Part shown: in pieces, positions 16,111 through 23,734 of the stretch
How positions within the stretch are numbered: position 1 is the first letter of the stretch
How the letters are laid out: each line of letters begins with the position of its first letter
Assembly (NCBI GenBank): GCA_011526105.1
Contig: WYAZ01000112.1
Coordinates: 31,273-95,272, forward strand
From: Deltaproteobacteria bacterium
GTDB taxonomy: Bacteria; Myxococcota; Kuafuiibacteriia; Kuafuiibacteriales; Kuafuiibacteriaceae
DNA: 64,000 nt
Direction: 5' to 3'
The notes under the pieces: generated by a model
What the model was told of the DNA's origin: nothing
The model's input: only the letters and a program-made list of their open reading frames with translations
Database searches by the model: none
Program-made: the position numbers and the translations under genes

Positions 16111-18852
16111 AGTCGTCGGCTGCGACAATGTGCGGTCGGGTTGCCCCTCCTCGTACTCTCGTCCTGTGTGTCCCAGAACACCGACCCCCAGCCCGCACTC
16201 GTCCGGGGTGACCGGCCGGCCGTCGTGGCCTCTGTGGCCGCAGACGGGCGCAAAGAGGGGGTCTTGCCGCTGTTTCTCTCCGACCGAAACGAGGTTGAGG
16301 CGGCGGCGGCGCCGGTGGTCTTCGGGATGCCTTTCGGCGTCGAGGAGAACGTCCAGGACCTCACGACCTACGTCCTCTATGACGGCGAGGAGGCTCGGCC
16401 CACCTCGCTCAGCGTGCTCTCCCGCTGGGACACCCCGTCGAAGCCCATCCGCTGGGCACTCGTGCGGAGCCACTTGGACCGGCGGGGCGCACCGAATGAG
16501 ACGCTCGGTCTCGCACGCACCGAGGGGCCGCCGCCGACCGTACAGGGCGCGATCCAGATCGAAGAGACGAAGGACGCTTACCTGGTCCGCACCGGCGACT
16601 TCCTGGTCGAACTCGCGCGAAAGGACGGCACGATCTTTCGGCGCATCGAGCTCGGCGCGGAGCGAATCGTGGAGGCGAAGGACCATCCGCAGGCCGGGGT
16701 GAGCTTGGTCCTTCCCAACGGCGATGCGTATCGCTCGCGGGGCCACAAGTCGCCCAAGGTCGAGCTCCAAGAGAGCAGTCCCTTGTATGCGAGGTTCCGC
16801 CTCACGCTCGATCTCGTCTCCGATCGCGGCGTGACCCTTCGCCCCAAGGAGGTGCGGGTCGTTTGCTCGCTCGAGTTCTACGCGGGAAGGCCGGAGCTGA
16901 GGCTCAGGGTGGAGCTGCAGAACGACCGACCGATGCACGACCGGCCCTCGCACTTCGACCCCAGCTCGAGGCTCACCTTCGACCGGCTCTCGCTCGGACT
17001 CCCGCTCGTGTCGCCGGTGGTGTCGGTGCGCACCGAGGGCTTCGAAGAGAAGCGTGATCGACTGCGCGTGCTTCAGCGCCACGAGGTCAAGGCGCCCACC
17101 GACGAGTCGCAGAACTTCGAGTATGAGCTGCAGGGAGAGGGCGGCGTCATCGAGCGGGGGAAGCGCCATCCCGGCTGGCTCGGCTTTGCGAGCACCAGCG
17201 TCTCTGTTCACGCAGCGATTCGTTGGTTCTGGCAGAACTACGAGAAGGCGATCTCGGTGAAGCCCGGTCTGCTCGAGTTCGAGCTCTGGCCCTCCGAGGG
17301 AGCCTACCCACGCGGCGAGAAGGGCTACCGCTTCGCCGGCGGCCGGCGGAAGGCCCATGATCTCTTCATCGCCTTCGATGCCAAACCGAACGCCGATTCG
17401 AAGGCGAAGACCGCGCGTTTTCTAGACCCGATGGTGGTTCGAGCCGCCCCCGAGCGCTACGCGAACACCTATGCGCTCGGACCCACCGATGACGGGCGCC
17501 CGCCGTTTTCGTCGGATGACCCGCGCGCTTGGCGCGGCTATCACCGCTACAACGAGACGCTCCGCACCTTCGTGGGCGCCAGCCGGTCACCTCCGCACCC
17601 GCGGCAGCGCATCCATGATGTGTTCGAGGCCAAGGAGATTCGCGGGGTGGTGGGCGGCGATTTCGACCTCGCCGACTGGTACGGCTGGCCGCACTTCGGC
17701 GACGCCGCTTGGGACACCGGCGAGTACTCGTCGAACCACTACGACATGCCGGGCTCCATGGCGATTCACTTCCTTCGTCTGGGTGATCGCGCGTTCTGGG
17801 ACTACGCGGAGCCGCACATGCGTTTTTCGGCGGAGCTCGGTCAGTACTGGGCCGATGATCCGGACAACGGCTACCCATCCATCTCGTTCTACGAGAAGAC
17901 CCTGCACGGGGCCGAGGATGGCCCGCCCACGACGTATCATCTGCCGAGCCACAACTGGATCAAACGTCTGGTCCTCCTGCACTGGCTGACCGGCGACCCT
18001 TTCGCGAAGGAAGCGGCGGAGAAGAACGCTCGTGGTTTGGTGCGCTACTTTTACGAGATGTGGTTCTCCATCAAGCGACCGGAGACGATTGAGTATCCGA
18101 ACAGCTGGTCGGTCTTGACCGAGCCGCGCTTCGTGACCTGGACGCTCGAGAGCTTCCTCGACATGTACGCGCTCACCGGTGACGCCGAGTGGATGCAGCG
18201 CAGCGAAGATCTGGTCCGCGCCATCCTGTTTATCTTCGGCAAGAGCGGCCACATCAACGGAGGCTTTGATCCGAAGGGCGGCGGCGCGCTCATGACGCAC
18301 TACGCGACCGAACCTTTGGTGCGTTTCCATCTCGAGTCGAAGAACGAGCCCCTCCGGGCTGAGGTCTTGAAGATGCTCGAAGGGGTGCTGCTCGACACCT
18401 ACGGGGCGAAAGGCATTCGCGGGGCCAAGGGGCACGAGGTCGCGTTCGCGACTGGCTCGGGCTCCGACTACAGGCCGGCCTGCACGCTCCTCTCTTGGGA
18501 CGGTGGGCAAGGTGAGGCGTGCTTCGGCATCTTCAACGGCTTCGTCGCCAGCCTCTACGGCTACGTGGGCGACCAGCTGCTTGGCTCCAAGGAGGCGGCG
18601 GATCAGCAGCGCGGTCGACGTTATCTCGTCCACGCGCGGGAGCTGTGGATCGATGGCTGGCTCTACCCGGCGTACCAGTCCGCCGGGACCGACGTAGAGA
18701 ATCGAGTCCCGCGGGATGAAGACGGCTTCGATGACTGGTACTGGGTCAACGGCTTCCCCAACGCGGCAGAGAAGGTCAACGCGCGCCTGGCGCGCATGGG
18801 CTTGCCATACCTGTACGTGCTGCACCGGCGGGCGCTCTTGGCTACCCCCTGA
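16096..18852 (+). CDS. RIFT-barrel lipoprotein, PcRGLX/YetA-like, with alpha/alpha C-terminal domain
   Basis: 918 residues; AAGGGG eight bases before ATG supports the start. The lipobox VLSSC puts the lipidated Cys at 24. Residues 55-120 (PVVFGMPFGVEENVQDLTTY, ARPTSLSVLSRWDTP, PIRWALVRSHLD) are the diagnostic N-terminal RIFT-barrel pattern: an input name, a statement of polarity and the [R/W]WxxGSIKW-like strand. The rest continues with beta sandwich-like and then helical repeats rich in His/Trp (GGDFDLADWYGWPHFGDAAWD, HLPSHNWIKRLVLLHW), fitting an alpha/alpha barrel that degrades or trims acidic polysaccharide at the cell surface. Its relative at 13213-16011 is divergently oriented. Lyase activity is a family-level inference. 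Confidence 0.85.
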   Translation: MSSSESRRLRQCAVGLPLLVLSSCVSQNTDPQPALVRGDRPAVVASVAADGRKEGVLPLFLSDRNEVEAAAAPVVFGMPFGVEENVQDLTTYVLYDGEEARPTSLSVLSRWDTPSKPIRWALVRSHLDRRGAPNETLGLARTEGPPPTVQGAIQIEETKDAYLVRTGDFLVELARKDGTIFRRIELGAERIVEAKDHPQAGVSLVLPNGDAYRSRGHKSPKVELQESSPLYARFRLTLDLVSDRGVTLRPKEVRVVCSLEFYAGRPELRLRVELQNDRPMHDRPSHFDPSSRLTFDRLSLGLPLVSPVVSVRTEGFEEKRDRLRVLQRHEVKAPTDESQNFEYELQGEGGVIERGKRHPGWLGFASTSVSVHAAIRWFWQNYEKAISVKPGLLEFELWPSEGAYPRGEKGYRFAGGRRKAHDLFIAFDAKPNADSKAKTARFLDPMVVRAAPERYANTYALGPTDDGRPPFSSDDPRAWRGYHRYNETLRTFVGASRSPPHPRQRIHDVFEAKEIRGVVGGDFDLADWYGWPHFGDAAWDTGEYSSNHYDMPGSMAIHFLRLGDRAFWDYAEPHMRFSAELGQYWADDPDNGYPSISFYEKTLHGAEDGPPTTYHLPSHNWIKRLVLLHWLTGDPFAKEAAEKNARGLVRYFYEMWFSIKRPETIEYPNSWSVLTEPRFVTWTLESFLDMYALTGDAEWMQRSEDLVRAILFIFGKSGHINGGFDPKGGGALMTHYATEPLVRFHLESKNEPLRAEVLKMLEGVLLDTYGAKGIRGAKGHEVAFATGSGSDYRPACTLLSWDGGQGEACFGIFNGFVASLYGYVGDQLLGSKEAADQQRGRRYLVHARELWIDGWLYPAYQSAGTDVENRVPRDEDGFDDWYWVNGFPNAAEKVNARLARMGLPYLYVLHRRALLATP

Positions 18853-18860
18853 GGCAGAGG

Positions 18861-19067
18861 CTATTCGTCTCGACCGCGAACGTCGTCGAGGCCGCCGAGC
18901 ACGTCATTGACCGACGGGAACCGCCGAACCTCGTCTCGGGCGATACGCCAGGCTTGCTGGACGATCCACGAGAGCGAACGATCTTGGCGAACGGCCTCGG
19001 CCTGTATCTCGCGCAACATCTCTTCGGGGAAGTAGAGGCTCTGTTTTCGCTTATCCGTGCTCGACAT
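18861..19067 (-). CDS. Small ribbon-helix-helix-type protein
   Basis: 68 residues. The opening KRKQSLYFPEEMLREIQAEA, followed by QDRSLSWIVQQAWRIA, has the layout of a ribbon-helix-helix DNA-binding unit: a basic beta strand, helix A, a turn with Ser, and helix B. A family of short deltaproteobacterial proteins with almost this sequence exists (I believe TIGR04563, not verifiable here). It is probably a dimeric DNA-binding protein; no toxin gene is adjacent, so an antitoxin role is not supported. It lies between the RIFT-barrel gene (convergent, 8-base gap) and the upstream B3/B4 gene on the same strand (35-base gap). Confidence 0.85.
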   Translation of the reverse strand: MSSTDKRKQSLYFPEEMLREIQAEAVRQDRSLSWIVQQAWRIARDEVRRFPSVNDVLGGLDDVRGRDE

Positions 19068-19102
19068 GGCTCGCCTTCACTTAGGGCGACCTCAGGATGG
19101 AT

Positions 19103-19747
19103 TCAAGACCCGGTCCCCGGGAAACCTGCCAACCGGCGGTACAGCTCGGACAAACGCGCCTTGGCCCGGGGCAACTCGGGATCACCGGCGCCGGCGTAGA
19201 TGACCGCCACCGCGCTTGTCGTGTGATCCTTGATCTTGCTCAGCATGGAGTCCTTCACCGGGTTCGCGAGAGGGCGGTCCTCTGGCAGCGCGGACACCAA
19301 GAGCAGGTCACATAGCTCGATGCTCTGGCCGGTCGCGTTGAACACATAGCTTTCGCCCGCGCGCCCCCGGCGCAGACGAAAGGTGGTGCTTTGTGCGCTG
19401 TCCAGGTCGATGAGGCTGATGGGGAGCGCCGAGTCCAAGGAGACGAGGTTCAGGGCGTCGACCAGCCCGTTGATGCGGGGAAACTGACCCTCGCGTGCGG
19501 CCCGGGCGAGATACTCGCACGCCGGCTTGCCTCGCCCGGTGGGTTTGTATTTGCCGTGGCGCAGGATCTGCCGGACCTCCGCCCGACGGCCTTCATCGGC
19601 CTCGGGGAGGTCCGCGAGCCTGCGGTCGATCTCGCTCGCGAGCTCCGCGTCGGCCGGACCGACCCTCACGCCGTCCACCAGCACCAGGGCCACGTCGATC
19701 CCCTCGAGATCGTTCTCGAGGCTCACCCGTCCCTCGCGGTGGATCAC
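19103..19747 (-). CDS. Stand-alone B3/B4 domain protein (PheT-like tRNA-synthetase domain)
   Basis: Start set at GTG 19747, which overlaps the stop of the upstream lipoprotein as GTGA; the in-frame extension to 20101 runs through that gene and is a shadow. The 214 residues carry the B3/B4 signature: an alpha/beta stretch, then YKPTGRGKPACEYLARAA, then FPRINGLVDALNLVSLDSAL and SLIDLD. In phenylalanyl-tRNA synthetase beta chains this domain edits misactivated Tyr; free-standing copies are common and are thought to edit or to bind amino-acid-like ligands. Coupling to a secreted PPC-repeat lipoprotein gene is odd and probably says little about function. Confidence 0.88.
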   Translation of the reverse strand: MIHREGRVSLENDLEGIDVALVLVDGVRVGPADAELASEIDRRLADLPEADEGRRAEVRQILRHGKYKPTGRGKPACEYLARAAREGQFPRINGLVDALNLVSLDSALPISLIDLDSAQSTTFRLRRGRAGESYVFNATGQSIELCDLLLVSALPEDRPLANPVKDSMLSKIKDHTTSAVAVIYAGAGDPELPRAKARLSELYRRLAGFPGTGS

Positions 19748-22737
19748 TGATCCAGAACCACCATGTCGTAGCGGTTGCCCGGGATGGTCCCGGCGTCTTC
19801 GAACAGGCGGACGAGGAAGCGATAGGTCCCGCTCGTGGTCGGTGTGAACTCGAAGATCTCGTCGTCGAGCTCCGTGACCGACGAGGCCACCACCGTGCCC
19901 GCGCTGTCGAAGAGGCCGATGTCGACGTCGCCCTCTGCGTGCGCGAACAAGGCGGCGAAGGTGTAGGTGACGCCTGCGCTGAGGCTCAGGCTGTACCAGT
20001 CGTCGTCCAGGTCGCAGGCGGTGAGTGTGAGGTAGCCGCCCGGCTGAAGCGCGCGCGGGCTGCTCGAGCTGTTGTTGCTCTCGAGGCTGTCCGGCTGGCA
20101 ACTCGAAGGTGGCACGAGGCTGAAGCTGAGGTCGTAGCCGTTGCCGGGCTGGGAGCCCGTGTCGCCGAACAGCCGCGCCCGAATTCGGTGAAGGCCCGAC
20201 TGAGTGACCACGTAGGTGAGTGACTCGTTGTCGGTGGCGCTCGCGGAGGAGGCGACCGTGGTGCCGGAGGGGCCCAGGAGACTCAGGTCAATGTCCCCCT
20301 CAGCGTGACTGAAGGCGAGCGAGATGGTGACCCGATCTTCGACGACGAGGCCCACGGTGTAGAAGTCGTCGTCCCCCGGACACAGCGTGAGCCCCGTGCT
20401 GCTGCCGGGCCAGAGCGCGGGTGCGGTCTGGACGGTGTTGTTGGGCTCGAACTCATCGGCGGTGCACTGCATCGTCGGGGTGGTGATGCTGAGTTCGAAG
20501 CTGTAGTCGTTGCCGGGGCTCGCGCCGCTGTCGGCGAACAGGCTGGTAGAGAGCAGGTATCGCCCGGCGGTCTGCGCGGTGAAGCTCAAGATCTCGTCGT
20601 TCGTGGAAGAGGACCCGCTCGCGATGACGCTTCCGGTCGGCCCGAGCACTTGGGCGTCGATGTCTCCTTCTGCGTGCACGAAGCGAAGGCTGAGCTGCAC
20701 CTGGTCTTGGGCCTGAAGATCAAAGCCATAGAAGTCGAGGTCGGCGGCGCACAGCCGCAAGTTGGATTGCGTGCCGGCGGTGATGAGCGTGGCGGTGGCC
20801 TCGGTGTCGTTTTGCTCGAAGCGATCGTCGGTGCAAGTGGCTGGGGGCGGGGGAGGGTTCACGGGCGGGGTGGCACCGCCTACGGTGATGTCGAGGTCGT
20901 ATCGGTTGCCGGGGCGGCGGCCGCTGTCCCCGAACAGGAAGACTCGCAACACGTAACGTCCGGTCTCTTCGGCGGTGTGAACAATCGTCTCGTTGTCCGA
21001 GGTCGAGGATGCGCTCTGTGCGGTGGTGCCCGAGGGCTCGATGAGGCGCAGGTCGATGTCTCCGTCGGCGTCCGAGAATCGAGCTTCGATCCGGATCTCC
21101 TGACCGAGCGTGACGTTGAAGGCATAGAAGTCGTCGTTCTCTGGACACACCGCGAGGTTCAGCTCGCCGACCGGCGGGGTGCTCGGCCTTGCGGTGGCTT
21201 CGGTGTCGTTCGGCTCGAAGCGGTCCTCGCCGCACTCGAGGCCCAGGTCCAGGCTGTAGGTGTTGCCGGGCTGCGGCCCGAGGTCCTGGGTCATGAAGAC
21301 CCGGAGCACATAACGTCCGTCCGATGGCGCGGCGAGGGTGATGGATTCGTTGTCGGTCGTGGAGACCCCGCTCGCCACGACTTGATTCGCAGGGCCACGC
21401 AGCTCCAAGTTGATGTCACCCTCGGCGTGACGGAACAGCACCTGGATCTCGAGCGGGTCGCCCGTGAGGAGATCGAAGCTGTAGAAGTCCTGGTCGCCGC
21501 CACACAGGCTGAGCGCGCCGTAGTTGCCGACCTGAAGAGCGGTGGCGCTGCCGGCCGCGTCATTGGGCTCAAAGCCATCGGGGGTGCAGACCCGGTTCGT
21601 GCAGTGACCGCTGGCCTGACAGGTCTCGCCGCCCACACAGCCCGTGCTCTGGCAGTTGGCTTCGCATACGCCCGAAAGGAGGTTACAGACCTGGCCGCCG
21701 GCGCACTCCGTGTCGTTCGTGCAGAACGGACCTCCCGCTCCGCACCGACCGCTCGCTGGGTTGCAGCTCGTGGCGCCCGAACACTGAAAGCCGCCCGCCT
21801 GAGCGCAGCCGCCCACGCACTGACCGCCCTCGCAGACCCGGCTCGGCGGCCCGCAGTCTGCGTCGGCGCTGCACGGGCCCTCGAGCGCTACGCAGCGCCC
21901 GACGTTGGTATCGCAGACCGAGTTCACGCCGCAGGTCCCTGGACCGAGCTGTCCGCATCCCGGTACACAACGGCCGGACTCGCAGATGCCGGCGGGCGCA
22001 CCACACTCACTGTCTAGGGTGCAGCTCGAGGTTCCGCCGCAGCGACCCGTGCTGCTGTCGCACTGATACCCCCCGGTGCAGACCAGGCCACCCGGCAGGT
22101 CGCAGCGCACCTCGCACTGCGCGGAGATGCAGATGGCGGCCGAGCCGCAGTCGGCGTCTGCGTTGCAGCTCTTCACGTCCGCGTTGCAGCGACCCGAGGT
22201 GACGTCGCAGCTCGTGCCTGTCTCGCACTTCAGGGGCGCGAGGCGCGACGCGCAACCCGGGGTGCACTTGGTCCGATGACAGATCTCGCCCGATGCGCAG
22301 GCATCGTCCGCGACGCAAGTCCGGTTGACGACGCTCTCGTCCTTGCATTGGCCGAGCTCGCAGAGCTGACCGCTTCCACAGTCTTGGCTCGTCGCACACA
22401 CGCCGCCTGAACGTGGGAGGCAGATCGCGGTGGGGGTGTTGCAGAGGTGGCTCGATGGGCAATCCGCATCGCTTCCGCACTCGATGGGGGTGGTCGGCGT
22501 GCAGACCCCGCCCGAGCAGGTCTCCGTGGAGAGGCAGTCGGAAGCACTCAGGCAACTCGCGGCCAGGACCTGTGGGACACAGGCGCCAGAGACACACCGC
22601 TCTCCCTCTGCGCAGTCTCGGTTGAACGAGCACACGCCGGAGACCGTTCGCGCGCCGTCACAGGCGAGACCGAAGGCCAGGAGAAAAAGCGAGGAGGCGA
22701 GGAGCCGAAACGGGGTGCCGCGATGGAGCGATGCCAC
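19744..22737 (-). CDS. Lipoprotein with Cys-rich N-terminal repeats and five PPC domains
   Basis: 997 residues. A signal peptide ends at a possible lipobox Cys26 (FGLAC). Residues 30-400 hold many units of the CxxDxDCxxGxxCxxGxC type, about 20-40 residues each, typical of myxobacterial disulfide-rich stalks. The C-terminal 590 residues are five consecutive bacterial pre-peptidase C-terminal (PPC) domains of roughly 115-120 residues. Each starts DxFEPND or similar and contains a DDFY block, AEGDIDL, DNE and PGNxYDL. PPC domains normally sit at the end of secreted proteases and are removed or bind surfaces, but here no catalytic domain is present, so an adhesive or scaffolding role is inferred. 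Confidence 0.93.
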   Translation of the reverse strand: MASLHRGTPFRLLASSLFLLAFGLACDGARTVSGVCSFNRDCAEGERCVSGACVPQVLAASCLSASDCLSTETCSGGVCTPTTPIECGSDADCPSSHLCNTPTAICLPRSGGVCATSQDCGSGQLCELGQCKDESVVNRTCVADDACASGEICHRTKCTPGCASRLAPLKCETGTSCDVTSGRCNADVKSCNADADCGSAAICISAQCEVRCDLPGGLVCTGGYQCDSSTGRCGGTSSCTLDSECGAPAGICESGRCVPGCGQLGPGTCGVNSVCDTNVGRCVALEGPCSADADCGPPSRVCEGGQCVGGCAQAGGFQCSGATSCNPASGRCGAGGPFCTNDTECAGGQVCNLLSGVCEANCQSTGCVGGETCQASGHCTNRVCTPDGFEPNDAAGSATALQVGNYGALSLCGGDQDFYSFDLLTGDPLEIQVLFRHAEGDINLELRGPANQVVASGVSTTDNESITLAAPSDGRYVLRVFMTQDLGPQPGNTYSLDLGLECGEDRFEPNDTEATARPSTPPVGELNLAVCPENDDFYAFNVTLGQEIRIEARFSDADGDIDLRLIEPSGTTAQSASSTSDNETIVHTAEETGRYVLRVFLFGDSGRRPGNRYDLDITVGGATPPVNPPPPPATCTDDRFEQNDTEATATLITAGTQSNLRLCAADLDFYGFDLQAQDQVQLSLRFVHAEGDIDAQVLGPTGSVIASGSSSTNDEILSFTAQTAGRYLLSTSLFADSGASPGNDYSFELSITTPTMQCTADEFEPNNTVQTAPALWPGSSTGLTLCPGDDDFYTVGLVVEDRVTISLAFSHAEGDIDLSLLGPSGTTVASSASATDNESLTYVVTQSGLHRIRARLFGDTGSQPGNGYDLSFSLVPPSSCQPDSLESNNSSSSPRALQPGGYLTLTACDLDDDWYSLSLSAGVTYTFAALFAHAEGDVDIGLFDSAGTVVASSVTELDDEIFEFTPTTSGTYRFLVRLFEDAGTIPGNRYDMVVLDQ

Positions 22738-22864
22738 GGCGACAGACTCGGACCAAGACCCACATTATCGTATCGGTTGATCGGCGGGTCCGCGGCTTAG
22801 ATCCGGGTTTCCCTCGGCCGCCGGAGTCAGAGGTTGCTGGTTCTCCCGAGCGCCGCGACCGAGC

Positions 22865-23683
22865 TCAGGGCACCTTAACCGGCACGGTCAGCGAACGGTC
22901 GCCGACGTGGACCTGGATGGTCGTCTTGCCCTTGTTCACTCCGCGGACGAGCCCCTCCTCGGTCACCTCGGCGACGTCTTCGTTCCCGGAAGCAAACGAG
23001 GCGCTGAGGCCGCGGATGGCTTTGCCCGCGGCGTCTTCACCAAAGACCTGAAGGCGTACGGCTTCGGGGTCCGCGGAGAAGTCGATGGTATCCGGGCTGA
23101 CCGTCAGCTTTGCGATCTTGGGGAACTTCACCTCGACCTTCACCGTGGCGCTGAGCTTGTTGAGCTTTGCGGTGACCTCGGTCTTGCCGGGCGCGACGCT
23201 CGTGAGGACGCCGTTCTGAACCGTCACCACCTGAGTGTCGGACGAGAGCCAGATCGGCTTTCGATCGGGAACGGGCCGCCCCATCTTGTCGGTCAGCGTG
23301 TGAGCCACAGTCGCGGTCTCGCCCAAACCGACGATCACGAGTTCGGTGCTCGCGAGTTCGAGCTTGTCGGGCAGAGCTACGACGACGGGCACCATGGCCT
23401 CGACCTTGCCGATCCGCACCACGATGTTGGTCGTGCCGGTCTCGTGCGCGGTGACGAGTCCGTTCTGCGCCACGTCTGCGACGGCTGGATTCTCCGATGA
23501 CCACTTCAGACGAAAAACGGCTTCGTGGTTGAGCTCGCCCTTGTCGGTCTTGGGCTCTGGCTTGATGACAAAAGTCTCGCCCTTGCTCGTGAGGGTCTTC
23601 TTATTCGGATGCAGGTCGATTGTGGCCACGTTCGGTCCACAACCCACGACAAGGAACATCGATAGCCAGAGCGCCCGCTTCAT
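22865..23683 (-). CDS. Lipoprotein with bacterial Ig-like (BIG2-type) domains
   Basis: 272 residues with a short signal peptide and lipobox LVVGC (Cys15). Three Ig-like units of about 80 residues follow. Each carries the BIG2 signature of a variable first strand, then WSSENPAVADVAQNGLVTA / GVLTSVAPGKTEVTA / EGLVRGVNKGKTTIQV. These are classical intimin-like/invasin-like folds displayed on the surface. The gene lies 50 bases after the end of the FN3-rich lipoprotein gene on the same strand. Probably an adhesin or surface spacer. Confidence 0.93.
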   Translation of the reverse strand: MKRALWLSMFLVVGCGPNVATIDLHPNKKTLTSKGETFVIKPEPKTDKGELNHEAVFRLKWSSENPAVADVAQNGLVTAHETGTTNIVVRIGKVEAMVPVVVALPDKLELASTELVIVGLGETATVAHTLTDKMGRPVPDRKPIWLSSDTQVVTVQNGVLTSVAPGKTEVTAKLNKLSATVKVEVKFPKIAKLTVSPDTIDFSADPEAVRLQVFGEDAAGKAIRGLSASFASGNEDVAEVTEEGLVRGVNKGKTTIQVHVGDRSLTVPVKVP

Positions 23684-23734
23684 GGGGCTTTCCTCTACAC
23701 CCGCATCTCCGCCAGGTAAAGTCCCCCGCTGCGC

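Noticed and set aside
18861..19067. Antitoxin of a toxin-antitoxin pair
   Set aside because: The RHH protein has no small toxin-like gene next to it; the neighbour is a B3/B4 protein.
20305..22017. A 570-codon plus-strand frame opposite the PPC lipoprotein
   Set aside because: Mirror image of the repetitive PPC and Cys-rich coding sequence; its own repeats follow the repeats on the other strand.
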